From Vibrio inusitatus (GTDB lineage Bacteria; Pseudomonadota; Gammaproteobacteria; Enterobacterales; Vibrionaceae): DNA of 64,000 nt. This document shows, piece after piece, positions 36,347 through 45,568 of this stretch. The notes under the pieces are model-generated. The model was not told the origin of the DNA. It searched no databases and saw only the letters and a list, made by a program, of their open reading frames with translations. Numbering within the stretch: the first letter of the stretch is position 1; each line of letters begins with the position of its first letter. The translations under genes and the position numbers were made by a program. The stretch is taken from positions 1,364,001-1,428,000 of the forward strand of contig AP024879.1 of assembly GCA_024346935.1 (NCBI GenBank). The letters run 5' to 3'.

Positions 36347-37921
36347 ATGTCGTTATCAAAAAAAATCCTCTACATACTATTGCCACTTTTAGGCGCTATG
36401 GTAACTGTAAGTTATTTAGCGCACTGGCAGTACGTTTTTCCGATCTTTAAACAACTAGAAAGAGAAGATGCAATTACAAATTTTGAACGAGTGGCAGCTC
36501 GTTTTAATGAGGATATTGTCTATTTAGACTTACAAAATAAAGACTGGGGCGCTTGGGATGATACCTATGAATTTATTCAAGGAAAAAGGCCCGATTATAT
36601 AGAGGCTAACCTAGGCGTTGAGAGCTTTAGAAATGGTCAGTTTGATTTCTTGTTTTTCTTTGATGCTGCAAAGCATTTGTATTGGCATGGTATCTATGAC
36701 TCGAATAGTAATTCATTAGTGTTCGATGGTAGCTTTGTGCAGAGCGTTGTTGATCGCTTAGAAGATAAATTAATTCAAACTCAGCTGGATTTATTCAGCC
36801 TTAATGTTCATTACACTGGACTTGTTCTTTTGCAGGATAAGCCCGTCGTATATTCTATTCGCCCCATTTTAACATCAAAAGAAACTGGCCCTTCAAAAGG
36901 GTTTGTTCTTCGAGGGCGTTATGTCGACCCAAGCCTTATTTCGAATTTTATCAAACAAACTCATGTAAGGTTTAAGATCACGCCCGTTGCCGACAAAACC
37001 AAGACCTATAGTGATGAGATAGTGGTGACTGAACTTGATGACGAAACCCTCGAGGTTTCCAGCTACGTGTTTAGTTATGGAGTCCCCATTATGTTGGTAG
37101 AGTCATTCTTCCCAAGAGATATCAGTGAACAGGGTAAGGTGGCGGTACAGTCGGCTTTAATTACGAGTATTGTACTTGGGTTTTTATTGCTATTTGCACT
37201 GTGGATTACCTTACGGAAAGTGGTATTAGAGCCCGTAATGCACCTTACACAAAAAGCCACAGCCATCACCAATACCAAAGATTATAAAAAGCGTGCGCAG
37301 GTAGAAACAAGTGATGAAATAGGGGAATTGTCTCGACAATTAAATAAGATGCTAGATGTTATTGAGAATAGAGATGCAAGCTTAGAAGAGGTGTTGTCTC
37401 GGTTGCAAGAGTTGTCAATGACAGACTCTCTTACTCAAATCGCTAATCGTTTGAAATTTGATTCTGTGTCCGAAATGGAATGGCGACGAATGCAACGTGA
37501 ACAGTTACCTATTTCGATAATCATGTGCGATGTGGATTTTTTTAAGCAATATAACGATCATTACGGCCATGTTGAAGGCGATCAGTGTTTAGTTAATATA
37601 GCTAAAGCACTGAAGGATTGTGTAGCGCGCCCTGCGGATTTGGTTGCCCGTTATGGGGGAGAAGAGTTCGTGATGTTGTTACCTGGTACCGATCTTAATG
37701 GTGCTACTCATCTTGCTAATACAGTGTTAGATAAGGTCTCTTCTATGCAACTGCCGCATGCTAAGAGCACGACGGCACCTTTCGTGACAGTGAGCTTGGG
37801 TGTTGCAAGTGTCACTCCCCATGAGGACCACTCTTTGCTACAGCTTCTTACTGATGCTGATAACGCTTTGTACCGAGCCAAGCAGAATGGCCGAAATACG
37901 TTAGTTTCTGAGGCATATTGA
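36347..37921 (+). CDS. membrane diguanylate cyclase with CHASE4-like sensor and HAMP
   Basis: A 524-residue protein with a first membrane segment (about 8-28), a periplasmic CHASE4-like sensor (the LQNKDWGAWDDTYEFIQG segment is characteristic), a second membrane segment (about 265-287), HAMP, and a GGDEF domain. The active site GGEEF is at residues 437-441 and the inhibitory site RPAD lies five residues before it, so it should make c-di-GMP with product feedback. Signal unknown. Its product could act on the LapD receptor encoded in this window. Confidence 0.93.
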   Translation: MSLSKKILYILLPLLGAMVTVSYLAHWQYVFPIFKQLEREDAITNFERVAARFNEDIVYLDLQNKDWGAWDDTYEFIQGKRPDYIEANLGVESFRNGQFDFLFFFDAAKHLYWHGIYDSNSNSLVFDGSFVQSVVDRLEDKLIQTQLDLFSLNVHYTGLVLLQDKPVVYSIRPILTSKETGPSKGFVLRGRYVDPSLISNFIKQTHVRFKITPVADKTKTYSDEIVVTELDDETLEVSSYVFSYGVPIMLVESFFPRDISEQGKVAVQSALITSIVLGFLLLFALWITLRKVVLEPVMHLTQKATAITNTKDYKKRAQVETSDEIGELSRQLNKMLDVIENRDASLEEVLSRLQELSMTDSLTQIANRLKFDSVSEMEWRRMQREQLPISIIMCDVDFFKQYNDHYGHVEGDQCLVNIAKALKDCVARPADLVARYGGEEFVMLLPGTDLNGATHLANTVLDKVSSMQLPHAKSTTAPFVTVSLGVASVTPHEDHSLLQLLTDADNALYRAKQNGRNTLVSEAY

Positions 37922-37960
37922 TTTTTGTGGTTTGCTCTGTAGTCATCTAATTAATATCTG

Positions 37961-39175
37961 TTATTTTTCTTCCAGTAGAGCCTTATCTTGAAGGCTCTTT
38001 TTTAGCACTGAACATAGTAGTACTGCTCCCATCGTCGCGCCAATGCACAAGTAAAGAACACCAAGCTCCACCTGATTGGTTACCCAGTTACCGACTAAGT
38101 AGCTACCAAAAAAGCCAGCAATACACATTTGTACGGATCCAGAAAGCGCTGAAACCGATCCTGCGTCTTTTTTGTGTGGTTGCAGCAGTAGCGTGATTGA
38201 AAGTGGGAAGGAGAGACCTTGTGCCACAGCAAGCCAGGTAAATGCCCAGATCAGATTGAATACAGTAAACGGAGTGATGAGTAGCCAAAGGCCGGCAAAG
38301 AAGAATAATCCAATGCTGAGTGCGAGTAACTGAAAGGTGCTATAACGATTATTAAGCATGTTCAGCAACAGACTACCACCTAGAAGGCCTGCCGAGGGTA
38401 TGATCATTAACGTACCGTAATCAGCAGCACTCATTCCCATTTCTTGCTGCATCAAGTAAGGCATGATGGATAGCGATACCACCGCAGCCAGGTAGCTGAA
38501 CCAGTTGTAGGATGCAGAGCCAATAACCTGTGGGTTCTTAATTAATTGTAAGTACTTACTTAGGACAATAGATGGTCTAAATTTTTGCTTAGCGTAAGGC
38601 AAAGTTTCAGGCATCACATACCAGCCTATGACAAAGGTGGCGCCGAGATAGGCAAGTACAAAAGCAAATACTGAATGCCAACTAAGATGAAAGGCTATCC
38701 AACCTCCTAGAACAGGAGAGAGAATGGGCATTATAGATGCAGTAACAGACAAATAAGCTAAGGCTTTTGTTAATTGCCCGCCATCATAACTGTCTCTTAA
38801 AACACTTCGACCCAGTACTGAAGCACTCCCCGCACCTAACCCTTGCAATAATCGACCAGCTTCAAGTGTGCTGATGCTATCGGAAAAGCTGAGGCAGGTA
38901 ATAGTGCCGATAATGTAGATAAATTGCCCTAATAAAAATACAGGGCGTCTGCCAATAGCATCTGATAAGGGACCATAAAAGAGTTGCGAGACACCGAAGC
39001 CGACCAAAAATAGGGTAACAATTGACTGCAAATGGGACTTATCTACCTGCAAGCTTTCACTAATTAAAGGCAGTGAAGGTAAGTAAATGCTCACCCCCAT
39101 TTGTCCTGTAGCAATGATCATCATTGCCAAGACTAGTGGGCCTAATTTCATCTTTGAAGTATGTTTTAATTTCAT
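37961..39175 (-). CDS. Bcr/CflA-type MFS drug efflux transporter
   Basis: A 404-residue major facilitator with 12 hydrophobic segments. Drug:H+ antiporter features are seen: MGVSIYLPSLPLISESLQV in helix 1, FYGPLSDAIGRRPVFLLGQF in the 2-3 loop, and GAGSASVLGRSVLRDSYDG after helix 4. It is divergent from a LysR gene 78 bases away, a frequent arrangement in which the regulator controls the pump. Substrate unknown. Confidence 0.9.
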   Translation of the reverse strand: MKLKHTSKMKLGPLVLAMMIIATGQMGVSIYLPSLPLISESLQVDKSHLQSIVTLFLVGFGVSQLFYGPLSDAIGRRPVFLLGQFIYIIGTITCLSFSDSISTLEAGRLLQGLGAGSASVLGRSVLRDSYDGGQLTKALAYLSVTASIMPILSPVLGGWIAFHLSWHSVFAFVLAYLGATFVIGWYVMPETLPYAKQKFRPSIVLSKYLQLIKNPQVIGSASYNWFSYLAAVVSLSIMPYLMQQEMGMSAADYGTLMIIPSAGLLGGSLLLNMLNNRYSTFQLLALSIGLFFFAGLWLLITPFTVFNLIWAFTWLAVAQGLSFPLSITLLLQPHKKDAGSVSALSGSVQMCIAGFFGSYLVGNWVTNQVELGVLYLCIGATMGAVLLCSVLKKSLQDKALLEEK

Positions 39176-39253
39176 GTTGAATAGTTTAGATTGAAATGTA
39201 TTAGATGATAATTGCTGATTTAGGAATTAGATTAATTCTCTATAGGAAACAAT

Positions 39254-40144
39254 ATGGATTGGATTCAGAGTCTGAAAAGCTATGTATTGGTGGTTGAAGA
39301 GGGGAGCTTTAATGGCGCTGCGAGGCGTTTATCAACCACAAGCTCAGCAGTAAGCAAGCGCATACAGTGGCTAGAAGATAGGATAGGCGTACAACTATTG
39401 AAGCGTACGACTCGCTCTGTAACCCAGACAGAAGCAGGGGCTTTATTTTACGATAGAACCAAGAAGCTTTTGGACCAACTTCAATCTGTTGTGGATGAAA
39501 CTCGCTCAGTCAGTGATAGCCCGAACGGGATGCTAAAGATTGGAGCGACTATCGCCGTAGGATCTAAATTTTTGGTTCATTACCTTGATGGATTTTTGAA
39601 GAAATACCCAGACATTCGAATTCAACTCATTACTACGACGCCCGGTCAGATGCCAGAAATGAGCCTAGACTTGTTTATTACAAGAGAGATTGAACACCTG
39701 AACTCGTTGAGCTTCAAATCCAAGCCGTTATTTGAAGACCGATTGGGTTTTTATGCTTCTCCTAAATACTTGCTAGAGCACGGCGAACCGAAAAATACTA
39801 TAGAGCTCCAACAACACAATGTATTAATTTTTGGTGAGCAACTTCATCGAGAATTAAAGTTGGCTGATGGTAAGCGACTCTCCCTCAACGGCAACTTTGC
39901 TTCAACGAATCCGGAGGCCATGTTTCACGCAGCAAAAAGTGGAATGGGTATTTTAATTTCCAATGCTGTGATGATTCAGCAGGAATTGATGCAGGGAAGT
40001 CTGGTTAAGATTCTTCCAGATGTGCAAGCAAAAGACACTATGGTTTACGCGTATTACCCAAAGCTTGATTATGAGCATACGCGTACGCGCCTGTTTTTAG
40101 ATTATTTGCAGCAACGTTTAGAAGAAGAGCAGAATACTTCGTAG
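39254..40144 (+). CDS. LysR-family regulator divergent from the efflux gene
   Basis: A 296-residue LysR regulator; HTH at residues 1-60 (SLKSYVLVVEEGSFNGAARR, LSTTSSAVSKRIQWLEDRIG) and effector domain from about 88 onwards. It belongs by eye to the CrgA/DsdC-like branch acting on divergent genes. The likely target is the MFS transporter gene to the left. AGGAAAC precedes the ATG. Confidence 0.9.
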   Translation: MDWIQSLKSYVLVVEEGSFNGAARRLSTTSSAVSKRIQWLEDRIGVQLLKRTTRSVTQTEAGALFYDRTKKLLDQLQSVVDETRSVSDSPNGMLKIGATIAVGSKFLVHYLDGFLKKYPDIRIQLITTTPGQMPEMSLDLFITREIEHLNSLSFKSKPLFEDRLGFYASPKYLLEHGEPKNTIELQQHNVLIFGEQLHRELKLADGKRLSLNGNFASTNPEAMFHAAKSGMGILISNAVMIQQELMQGSLVKILPDVQAKDTMVYAYYPKLDYEHTRTRLFLDYLQQRLEEEQNTS

Positions 40145-40164
40145 TCTCTGCTCTTTGCTCACCA

Positions 40165-41256
40165 TTAAAGGGTATTCGTTACCGCTGTTTTGAACTCCTC
40201 TGTATCGGGTTGCAAATCACGCCACCATGCGTGTTGAGTTTGGCTATTTGGTGAGCCTACATCGACCAATTGTCCAAATATTGGCGTAATTAATTGAACT
40301 TGCTTGCTGTTTGCATGATTGAGTGCACGCTCGAGGGGTTCAAACCAATCATGAAGAGCAAGGTCGAAAGTAGAGTTATGGATAGGCAACATTGCTTTTC
40401 CTCTAAGGTCTATATGAGCCTGAACACTTTGCTCTGGTGTCATGTGAATATCACTCCATGCATCGTTATAGGCACCTGTTTCCATCATAGTCAGATCAAA
40501 CGGTCCATATTCTTCTCCAATAGCCTTAAATCCAGAGAAATAACCAGAATCGCCACTGAAGAATAGGTTAGCTTGTTCGCCCTTTATTACCCAACTGGCC
40601 CATAAGGTTTGGTCTCTATCAAATAGACTGCGACCAGAGAAATGTTGAGTGGGTGTCGCGGCAAAGGTAATTGAACCTATTGTTTTTTCGTGCCACCAAT
40701 CTAATTCAATGATTTTTTCCTCAGCAACGCCCCAATCTTGCAAGATTTTGCCAATACGTAGCGGAACCAAAAAGTGTTCGACTTTTGTGTGTATTGACTT
40801 GATGACGTGTTTGTCTAGGTGATCGTAGTGATCATGGCTTATGACAACCATATCGATAGCTGGGAGCTCTTCAATAGAGATCGCAGCAGGTTGGAAGCGC
40901 TTGGGGCCAGCCCATTGCACTGGTGATGCTCGATCACTAAAAACAGGATCAGTAAGAATAGTTTTACCATCTAGACGAATGAGCATACTGCTATGACCTA
41001 GGCGAGCAACCGCTGGACTAGTTGTATTCTCAATATCCACTCGGGAGAGAGGAACACTTGGTAAACTTCCTTGTGGAATCGGATATTCACGATCTGCTGT
41101 AACATAGGACTTAATAATGCCGTAAAGATCACCTAGACCGCTTTTGTATTTGATCTCGTTGTTCTGAAACTTGCCATTTTTCTCAGCAGATGAAAATTCA
41201 GCTGCGTTGATGGTTGTTGTCGACATAAGCAGTGCTCCTAATACAAATCGTTTCAT
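40165..41256 (-). CDS. MBL-fold hydrolase, NAPE-PLD/UlaG-like, exported
   Basis: A 363-residue protein with a signal peptide (about residues 1-18, ending NAA) and a metallo-beta-lactamase fold. The metal motif HDHYDHLD, the GHSSMLIRLDGKTILTDPVF entry, FFSGDSGYFSGF and MLPIHNSTFDLALHDW match the NAPE-hydrolysing phospholipase D / UlaG-like branch. In the periplasm it may cleave a lipid or lactone; the substrate is unknown. It is divergent from a TetR gene with operator-like repeats between them, so it is probably the regulated target. Confidence 0.87.
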   Translation of the reverse strand: MKRFVLGALLMSTTTINAAEFSSAEKNGKFQNNEIKYKSGLGDLYGIIKSYVTADREYPIPQGSLPSVPLSRVDIENTTSPAVARLGHSSMLIRLDGKTILTDPVFSDRASPVQWAGPKRFQPAAISIEELPAIDMVVISHDHYDHLDKHVIKSIHTKVEHFLVPLRIGKILQDWGVAEEKIIELDWWHEKTIGSITFAATPTQHFSGRSLFDRDQTLWASWVIKGEQANLFFSGDSGYFSGFKAIGEEYGPFDLTMMETGAYNDAWSDIHMTPEQSVQAHIDLRGKAMLPIHNSTFDLALHDWFEPLERALNHANSKQVQLITPIFGQLVDVGSPNSQTQHAWWRDLQPDTEEFKTAVTNTL

Positions 41257-41273
41257 GTTAATGCAATCAACAC

Positions 41274-41334
41274 AAGTAAACTATACGGTGTAGTTTACAC
41301 GTAAGGTTTTAAAAGTAAACTGCATAGTGTAAAA
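41274..41334. promoter_or_regulatory. operator repeats between the MBL and TetR genes
   Basis: AAGTAAACTATACGGTGTA starts at 41274 and AAGTAAACTGCATAGTGTA at 41313-41314, a direct repeat. The first copy also forms the inverted repeat GTAAACTA (41276-41283) and TAGTTTAC (41291-41298). The position suggests binding sites for the divergent TetR regulator. Confidence 0.6.
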
Positions 41335-41380
41335 TCAAATAATGGTTTTTCCTCTATCATTGATAAGATTCTGATAAGTA

Positions 41381-41989
41381 ATGAAAAAAACACGTAGTGA
41401 ATTAAAGCGCGAAGCGATCCTTGCTGCGGCAAAACAGTCCTTTCTTGAATTTGGTGTTAAAAACACCAGTATGGATAAGCTTGCTAGCCTTGCCAGTGTC
41501 TCCAAACGCACGGTATACAATCATTTCAGTTCTAAAGAAGCATTAGTGGTCGAGCTAGTGGGCATTTTGTGGCGAGAAGCAGTGCAAGAAATTGACCTAG
41601 ATTACCAGTCAGATATGGATCTTGAGCTGCAGTTAGAAAAAGTATTGCTGGCTGAAATTGAAGTGAGCTGTGCGCCTGATTACATTGAATTGGCACGTGT
41701 TGCTATCGGTCATTATTTTTACTCCCCTGAAGAGTTGCAATTGCAAGTGGCAAAGTTTTCCAAAGAAGACAGCGCTATAACTCTTTGGGCAAAACAAGCG
41801 ATGGCAGATGGAAAATTACGAGAATGCGATATTAGCCTATTTACTGAACAAACCTATGCATTAATAAAAGGATATTATTTCTGGCCGCTGTTGGTAGGAA
41901 TGAGAGAATTTCCCACAGAAGAAGAAAAGTGTTTACATGCGAAGCGTAGTGCTGAATTATTATTAAGTCATTATAAATTAGAGTCTTAG
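41381..41989 (+). CDS. TetR-family transcriptional regulator
   Basis: A 202-residue regulator with the TetR HTH at about residues 10-57 (ILAAAKQSFLEFGVKNTSMD, LASVSKRTVYNHFSSKEALV) and a helical ligand-binding C-terminal part containing a QTYALIKGYYFWPLLVG segment typical of AefR-like regulators. It is divergent from the MBL hydrolase and most likely represses it and itself. The ligand is unknown. Confidence 0.92.
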   Translation: MKKTRSELKREAILAAAKQSFLEFGVKNTSMDKLASLASVSKRTVYNHFSSKEALVVELVGILWREAVQEIDLDYQSDMDLELQLEKVLLAEIEVSCAPDYIELARVAIGHYFYSPEELQLQVAKFSKEDSAITLWAKQAMADGKLRECDISLFTEQTYALIKGYYFWPLLVGMREFPTEEEKCLHAKRSAELLLSHYKLES

Positions 41990-42028
41990 ATGATGCATTG
42001 AGTCTCTTTGATACTCTCAATTACAAGG

Positions 42029-42046
42029 TGTAATATAAACTATACA
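42029..42046. promoter_or_regulatory. candidate TyrR box upstream of aroG
   Basis: TGTAATATAAACTATACA matches the TyrR box TGTAAA-N6-TTTACA at 10 of 12 fixed positions and keeps the essential G-N14-C pair. It lies about 180 bases before the aroG start. E. coli aroG is TyrR-regulated. It also forms the longer palindrome AGGTGTA (42026-42032) and TACACCT (42043-42049). Confidence 0.45.
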
Positions 42047-42228
42047 CCTCGCGTAAAATTTATATATTGTCGAAATATTGCTTTTTAATTAAAAAAGTGA
42101 TTGAAACTCGTTTTCTTCTTAGTTAAGTTGCATGGACACAAGCAAAACAGATGCCGTTATAGCACTGCATAAATTTAGTATGCCATGTGCACATTCTGTA
42201 AGCGGTAAGAATTTAAGGATAATCTACT

Positions 42229-43281
42229 ATGTACCAAACCGATGACGTTCGCATCAATAGAGTAAAAGAACTACTACCGCCAATTGCTATTTTGGAGCGC
42301 TTTCCAGCAACAGAAACTGCAGCTGCGACCACATATAATTCACGAAAAGCGATTCACGACATTCTAAATGACCAAGATGACCGTTTGTTAGTGATCGTCG
42401 GTCCTTGTTCGATTCACGATACTGAAGCTGCACTAGAGTATGGTAAGCGTTTAAAACCTCTTCGTGATGAGTTAGGTGATCGCCTAGAAGTGGTTATGCG
42501 TGTTTACTTTGAAAAACCTCGTACTACGGTTGGTTGGAAAGGTTTAATTAACGACCCGTACTTAAACGATACTTATAAGCTTAATGATGGCCTAAGAATT
42601 GCTCGTAAACTGCTACTCGACCTAACTGATTTGGGGTTACCGACGGCGGGTGAGTTTCTAGATATGATCACACCTCAATATGTGGGTGACTTGATTAGTT
42701 GGGGTGCTATCGGTGCTCGTACTACAGAGTCTCAAGTTCACCGTGAGTTGGCTTCAGGCGTATCTTGCCCAGTTGGCTTTAAAAACGGTACAGACGGTAA
42801 CATCAAGATTGCATCTGATGCGATCCGAAGTGCTGAGGCATCTCATCACTTCTTATCGGTAACGAAGTATGGCCATTCTGCGATTGTGGAAACGGGTGGC
42901 AATCCAGATTGTCATATCATTCTTCGTGGCGGCAAAGAGCCGAACTACAGTGCTGAGCACGTTGCTGATATCAAACAACAACTAGAAGCTTCTAAGTTGC
43001 GTAAGAAGGTGATGATTGACTTTAGCCATGCAAACAGCAGCAAGCAATATCAGCGCCAAATAAACGTCTCTGAGGACGTTTCAGCGCAGTTGGAAAATGG
43101 CGAGCAAGCTATCTTCGGTGTAATGATTGAGTCACATCTAGTTGAAGGCAGACAAGACCTCGTTGACGGAAAAGCGGCAACATACGGACAGTCTATTACT
43201 GATGCTTGTATTGGCTGGGAAGATACTGAGAAGGTGTTACGTCAACTTGCTGATGCTGTATCGGCACGTCGCAAGGCATAA
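42229..43281 (+). CDS. aroG: AroG-type 3-deoxy-7-phosphoheptulonate synthase
   Basis: A 350-residue class I DAHP synthase that joins phosphoenolpyruvate and erythrose 4-phosphate at the entry to aromatic amino acid synthesis. Motifs: VGPCSIHD, MRVYFEKPRTTVGWKGLIND, ARTTESQVHRELASG, CPVGFKNGTDG and HANSSKQ. The N-terminus (MYQTDDVRINRVKELLPP) and overall similarity are closest to the Phe-inhibited AroG of E. coli. The gene stands alone, with a candidate TyrR box upstream and a strong terminator. Confidence 0.96.
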   Translation: MYQTDDVRINRVKELLPPIAILERFPATETAAATTYNSRKAIHDILNDQDDRLLVIVGPCSIHDTEAALEYGKRLKPLRDELGDRLEVVMRVYFEKPRTTVGWKGLINDPYLNDTYKLNDGLRIARKLLLDLTDLGLPTAGEFLDMITPQYVGDLISWGAIGARTTESQVHRELASGVSCPVGFKNGTDGNIKIASDAIRSAEASHHFLSVTKYGHSAIVETGGNPDCHIILRGGKEPNYSAEHVADIKQQLEASKLRKKVMIDFSHANSSKQYQRQINVSEDVSAQLENGEQAIFGVMIESHLVEGRQDLVDGKAATYGQSITDACIGWEDTEKVLRQLADAVSARRKA

Positions 43282-43306
43282 GCTTCTCAAAAGACGCTAT
43301 TAAATT

Positions 43307-43337
43307 AAAACGCCCTGATGTAAATCAGGGCGTTTTT
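43307..43337. terminator. bidirectional terminator after aroG
   Basis: AAAACGCCCTGAT (43307-43319) pairs with ATCAGGGCGTTTT (43324-43336) across GTAA; U-runs occur in both directions between convergent genes. Confidence 0.9.
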
Positions 43338-43361
43338 CTATTGATGTTAGTCGACCTTAAA

Positions 43362-43553
43362 TTACTTCGCTTGGCCTAATGCTTTGATCATATCTACCAG
43401 CTCATCTTCTGTTTTAGGCTCTTTATGGAAGTCCACCGAAGGTGAAGCTCCTCCTCTGAGTACATAAGCTTTTTTTCCACAGTGATCGTAGTGATACCAA
43501 AGTCCGTTTACGCATACGTCTGTGTAGCATCTTGGGTCTTGTTTTAGTTCCAT
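43362..43553 (-). CDS. conserved small cysteine-containing protein (63 aa)
   Basis: Starts MELKQDPRCYTDVCVNGLWY after AAAGGAG at a good distance, which decides against the longer frame from 43592. Three cysteines (RCYTDVC, DHCGKK) and aromatic residues suggest a small metal-binding or disulfide fold, but no signal peptide is present. The C-terminal part is a charged helix. Unknown function; such genes occur in many vibrios. Confidence 0.7.
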   Translation of the reverse strand: MELKQDPRCYTDVCVNGLWYHYDHCGKKAYVLRGGASPSVDFHKEPKTEDELVDMIKALGQAK

Positions 43554-43662
43554 GCGAATACTCCTTTGTTCACACTTTATTAACAACTTCACCTTAATTC
43601 AGCTGCGCATTTCAGAAAATGATCCAGATCAAGTTTGTTGCTGTTTTGTTGATGGGATGTAA

Positions 43663-43873
43663 TTTCTATCGGCGGTGCATCATTTATCAAAATGTGAGGT
43701 TTCAGGGAGAGCTTGCCGATAGAAACCTCGGCAATGACGAGTCTTTGAGTAGCAATGTGCGCTAACGGGATACGCCTATATGTATGGTTCTAGAGGAGGC
43801 TAGACACTGTCCAAAAGCGGTGCCTGCTAGTGGACTAACACGTCATTTCCGCGTGTTTTTAGCGGAAATCTAA
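43663..43873. repeat. head-to-head REP palindromes downstream of the ast operon
   Basis: TTGCCGA (43713-43719) and TCGGCAA (43728-43734) form one palindrome; read on the minus strand it carries a GTCAT-like head. ATTTCCGC (43845-43852) and GCGGAAAT (43862-43869) form a second on the plus strand, with the GTCAT head at 43842 and tail ATCTAAG. An 11-base inverted repeat TTTCTATCGGC (43663-43673) and GCCGATAGAAA (43715-43725) overlaps the first. The orientation equals the junction between two BIME units. The rest of this 640-base interval holds no gene I can support. Confidence 0.65.
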
Positions 43874-43935
43874 GTACAAATATTGCAATAGTAGACGGGC
43901 TATGAGCAATGGGTTTGTTGCTTGACGACCACGCA

Positions 43936-43965
43936 AAGAAAAACCCAAGGTGGATGGCCTTGGGT
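43936..43965 (-). terminator. terminator downstream of astB
   Basis: ACCCAAGG (43943-43950) pairs with CCTTGGGT (43958-43965); the A-rich stretch before it gives a U-run on the minus strand, about 230 bases past the astB stop. Confidence 0.6.
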
Positions 43966-44192
43966 ATGGAGAGTGGGTCTGATGTGTTAAAGTTAGCCAA
44001 CTGATACAGATAAGACCAAATGTATGAGACTTTAATTAAGTCTTCTCATTTTGTAGTCATTGAGAACGTCGACTACAAAATAACCTTATCTGTAATTAAG
44101 GCGCAGATCCATTTTATTTGTTAACAAAATGTGTCTAGTTAATGAAATGGAACTATTTTCATACTTTGTTGCACCAAATGTATCGCGTACGG

Positions 44193-45548
44193 TCATGCTC
44201 CCGTTTTTTGGAAGTCATACACTGAGCCTAGCTTGAGTATCTGAGTGAGTTCATCCAATGCAAACTGACTTTCGCTTAACAACGCTGGGTCAACTAAGTC
44301 TTGAGCAGAAATAGAATCACGATAGTGTGCGTCTACCCACTGATTTAGTGTGGAAAATAACGAATCATTCATAATAACAGATTGATTCATAGCCGTTTGT
44401 TCGTCAGGAGAAAGAACAACTCTTAAGCGCAGACATGCTGGACCACCACCATTTTGCATACTCTGTTTTAAGTCAAAACACAGCAACTCATCAATACCTT
44501 GCTTGCTTGCAATCAGGGTTTGCAGATAATCAGCAACTTGAGGGTTTTCCTCGCACTCTCTCGGTACTACCAATGCGGTTTTACCATTTGGCAGGCTTAG
44601 CAATTGGCTGTTAAATAAGTAACTCCCTACCGCATCTGTGACAGATACTGCAGATTCAGGGACTTCTATGACGTTTAACGGTTTTTCTAGAGCAGTACTC
44701 AGGTTGTTGTAAACATCGTTTTTATTCAGGAAAGCGTGCTCATGGCAGAACATGACGTCTCGGTTGCCCACAGCTATGACGTCGTTATGAAATACACCTG
44801 CGTCAATGACGTCTGGATTTTGCTGAGCAAAAACGACCTTGTCTTCCGCCAATCCATGTATTCGGGCAAGAGCAGAGCTTGCCTCTAACGTTTGGCGCGC
44901 AGGGAAACGCTTCGGCTTTGGCATTGCTCCATTAAACGCACTTTCGCCAAACACAAAGAATCCTACGCCATGGTCGCCATATTCATTACAGAATCGAGTA
45001 TGATTTGCTGCACCTTCATCACCAAAGTAGTTACTTGCTGGAAGCGCATTGTGATGAGCAAAATGATTGGCATCGCTGAACATGCCTTTTAAAATTCGGC
45101 CTGTTTGCGGATGCTCAATAGAGCGATGAAACTTATTGATTAGATTTGCTGGCGTAAAGTGCAGTTTACCATCGTGTGTATCACGGCTGGGAGAGACTGT
45201 CGCTGCGTTAGCTGTCCACATGCTTGATGCAGAGTAGCAAGCGGCTAAAAGCGCTGGTGAATGTTTAGCGGCCTGTTTTAATACTGAGGCGGTATCCCCG
45301 GTAAAACCCAATTGGCGAAGCATGCCGATATCTGGGCGGGCGAGTGGCGCTATAACCCCTTGGACCATGCCAAGATCATGTAGCGCTTTCATTTTCTTGA
45401 GACCTTCTTTGGCCGCTAATTTAGGGCTAGATGCCTTGGTTTGATTGTTCTTTGAGGCAAGGTTTCCATCAGAAAGACCTGCGTAGTTGTGAGTAGGGCC
45501 TACAAGACCATCAAAATTGGCTTCAACATGTTGGGTTGAGTTGTTCAT
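44193..45548 (-). CDS. astB: AstB, N-succinylarginine dihydrolase
   Basis: A 451-residue enzyme that converts N2-succinylarginine to N2-succinylornithine, ammonia and CO2 in the arginine succinyltransferase pathway. The N-terminal EANFDGLVGPTHNYAGLSDG and the catalytic cysteine (about residue 372) in NGGGPACLRLRVVLS are diagnostic. The ATG at 45548 is chosen since AAGGAG lies 6 bases upstream; a GTG at 45554 would overlap that site. It follows astA by about 20 bases. astC, astD and astE are not in the window. Confidence 0.96.
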   Translation of the reverse strand: MNNSTQHVEANFDGLVGPTHNYAGLSDGNLASKNNQTKASSPKLAAKEGLKKMKALHDLGMVQGVIAPLARPDIGMLRQLGFTGDTASVLKQAAKHSPALLAACYSASSMWTANAATVSPSRDTHDGKLHFTPANLINKFHRSIEHPQTGRILKGMFSDANHFAHHNALPASNYFGDEGAANHTRFCNEYGDHGVGFFVFGESAFNGAMPKPKRFPARQTLEASSALARIHGLAEDKVVFAQQNPDVIDAGVFHNDVIAVGNRDVMFCHEHAFLNKNDVYNNLSTALEKPLNVIEVPESAVSVTDAVGSYLFNSQLLSLPNGKTALVVPRECEENPQVADYLQTLIASKQGIDELLCFDLKQSMQNGGGPACLRLRVVLSPDEQTAMNQSVIMNDSLFSTLNQWVDAHYRDSISAQDLVDPALLSESQFALDELTQILKLGSVYDFQKTGA

Positions 45549-45568
45549 TTTCACTCCTTGAATGGATT

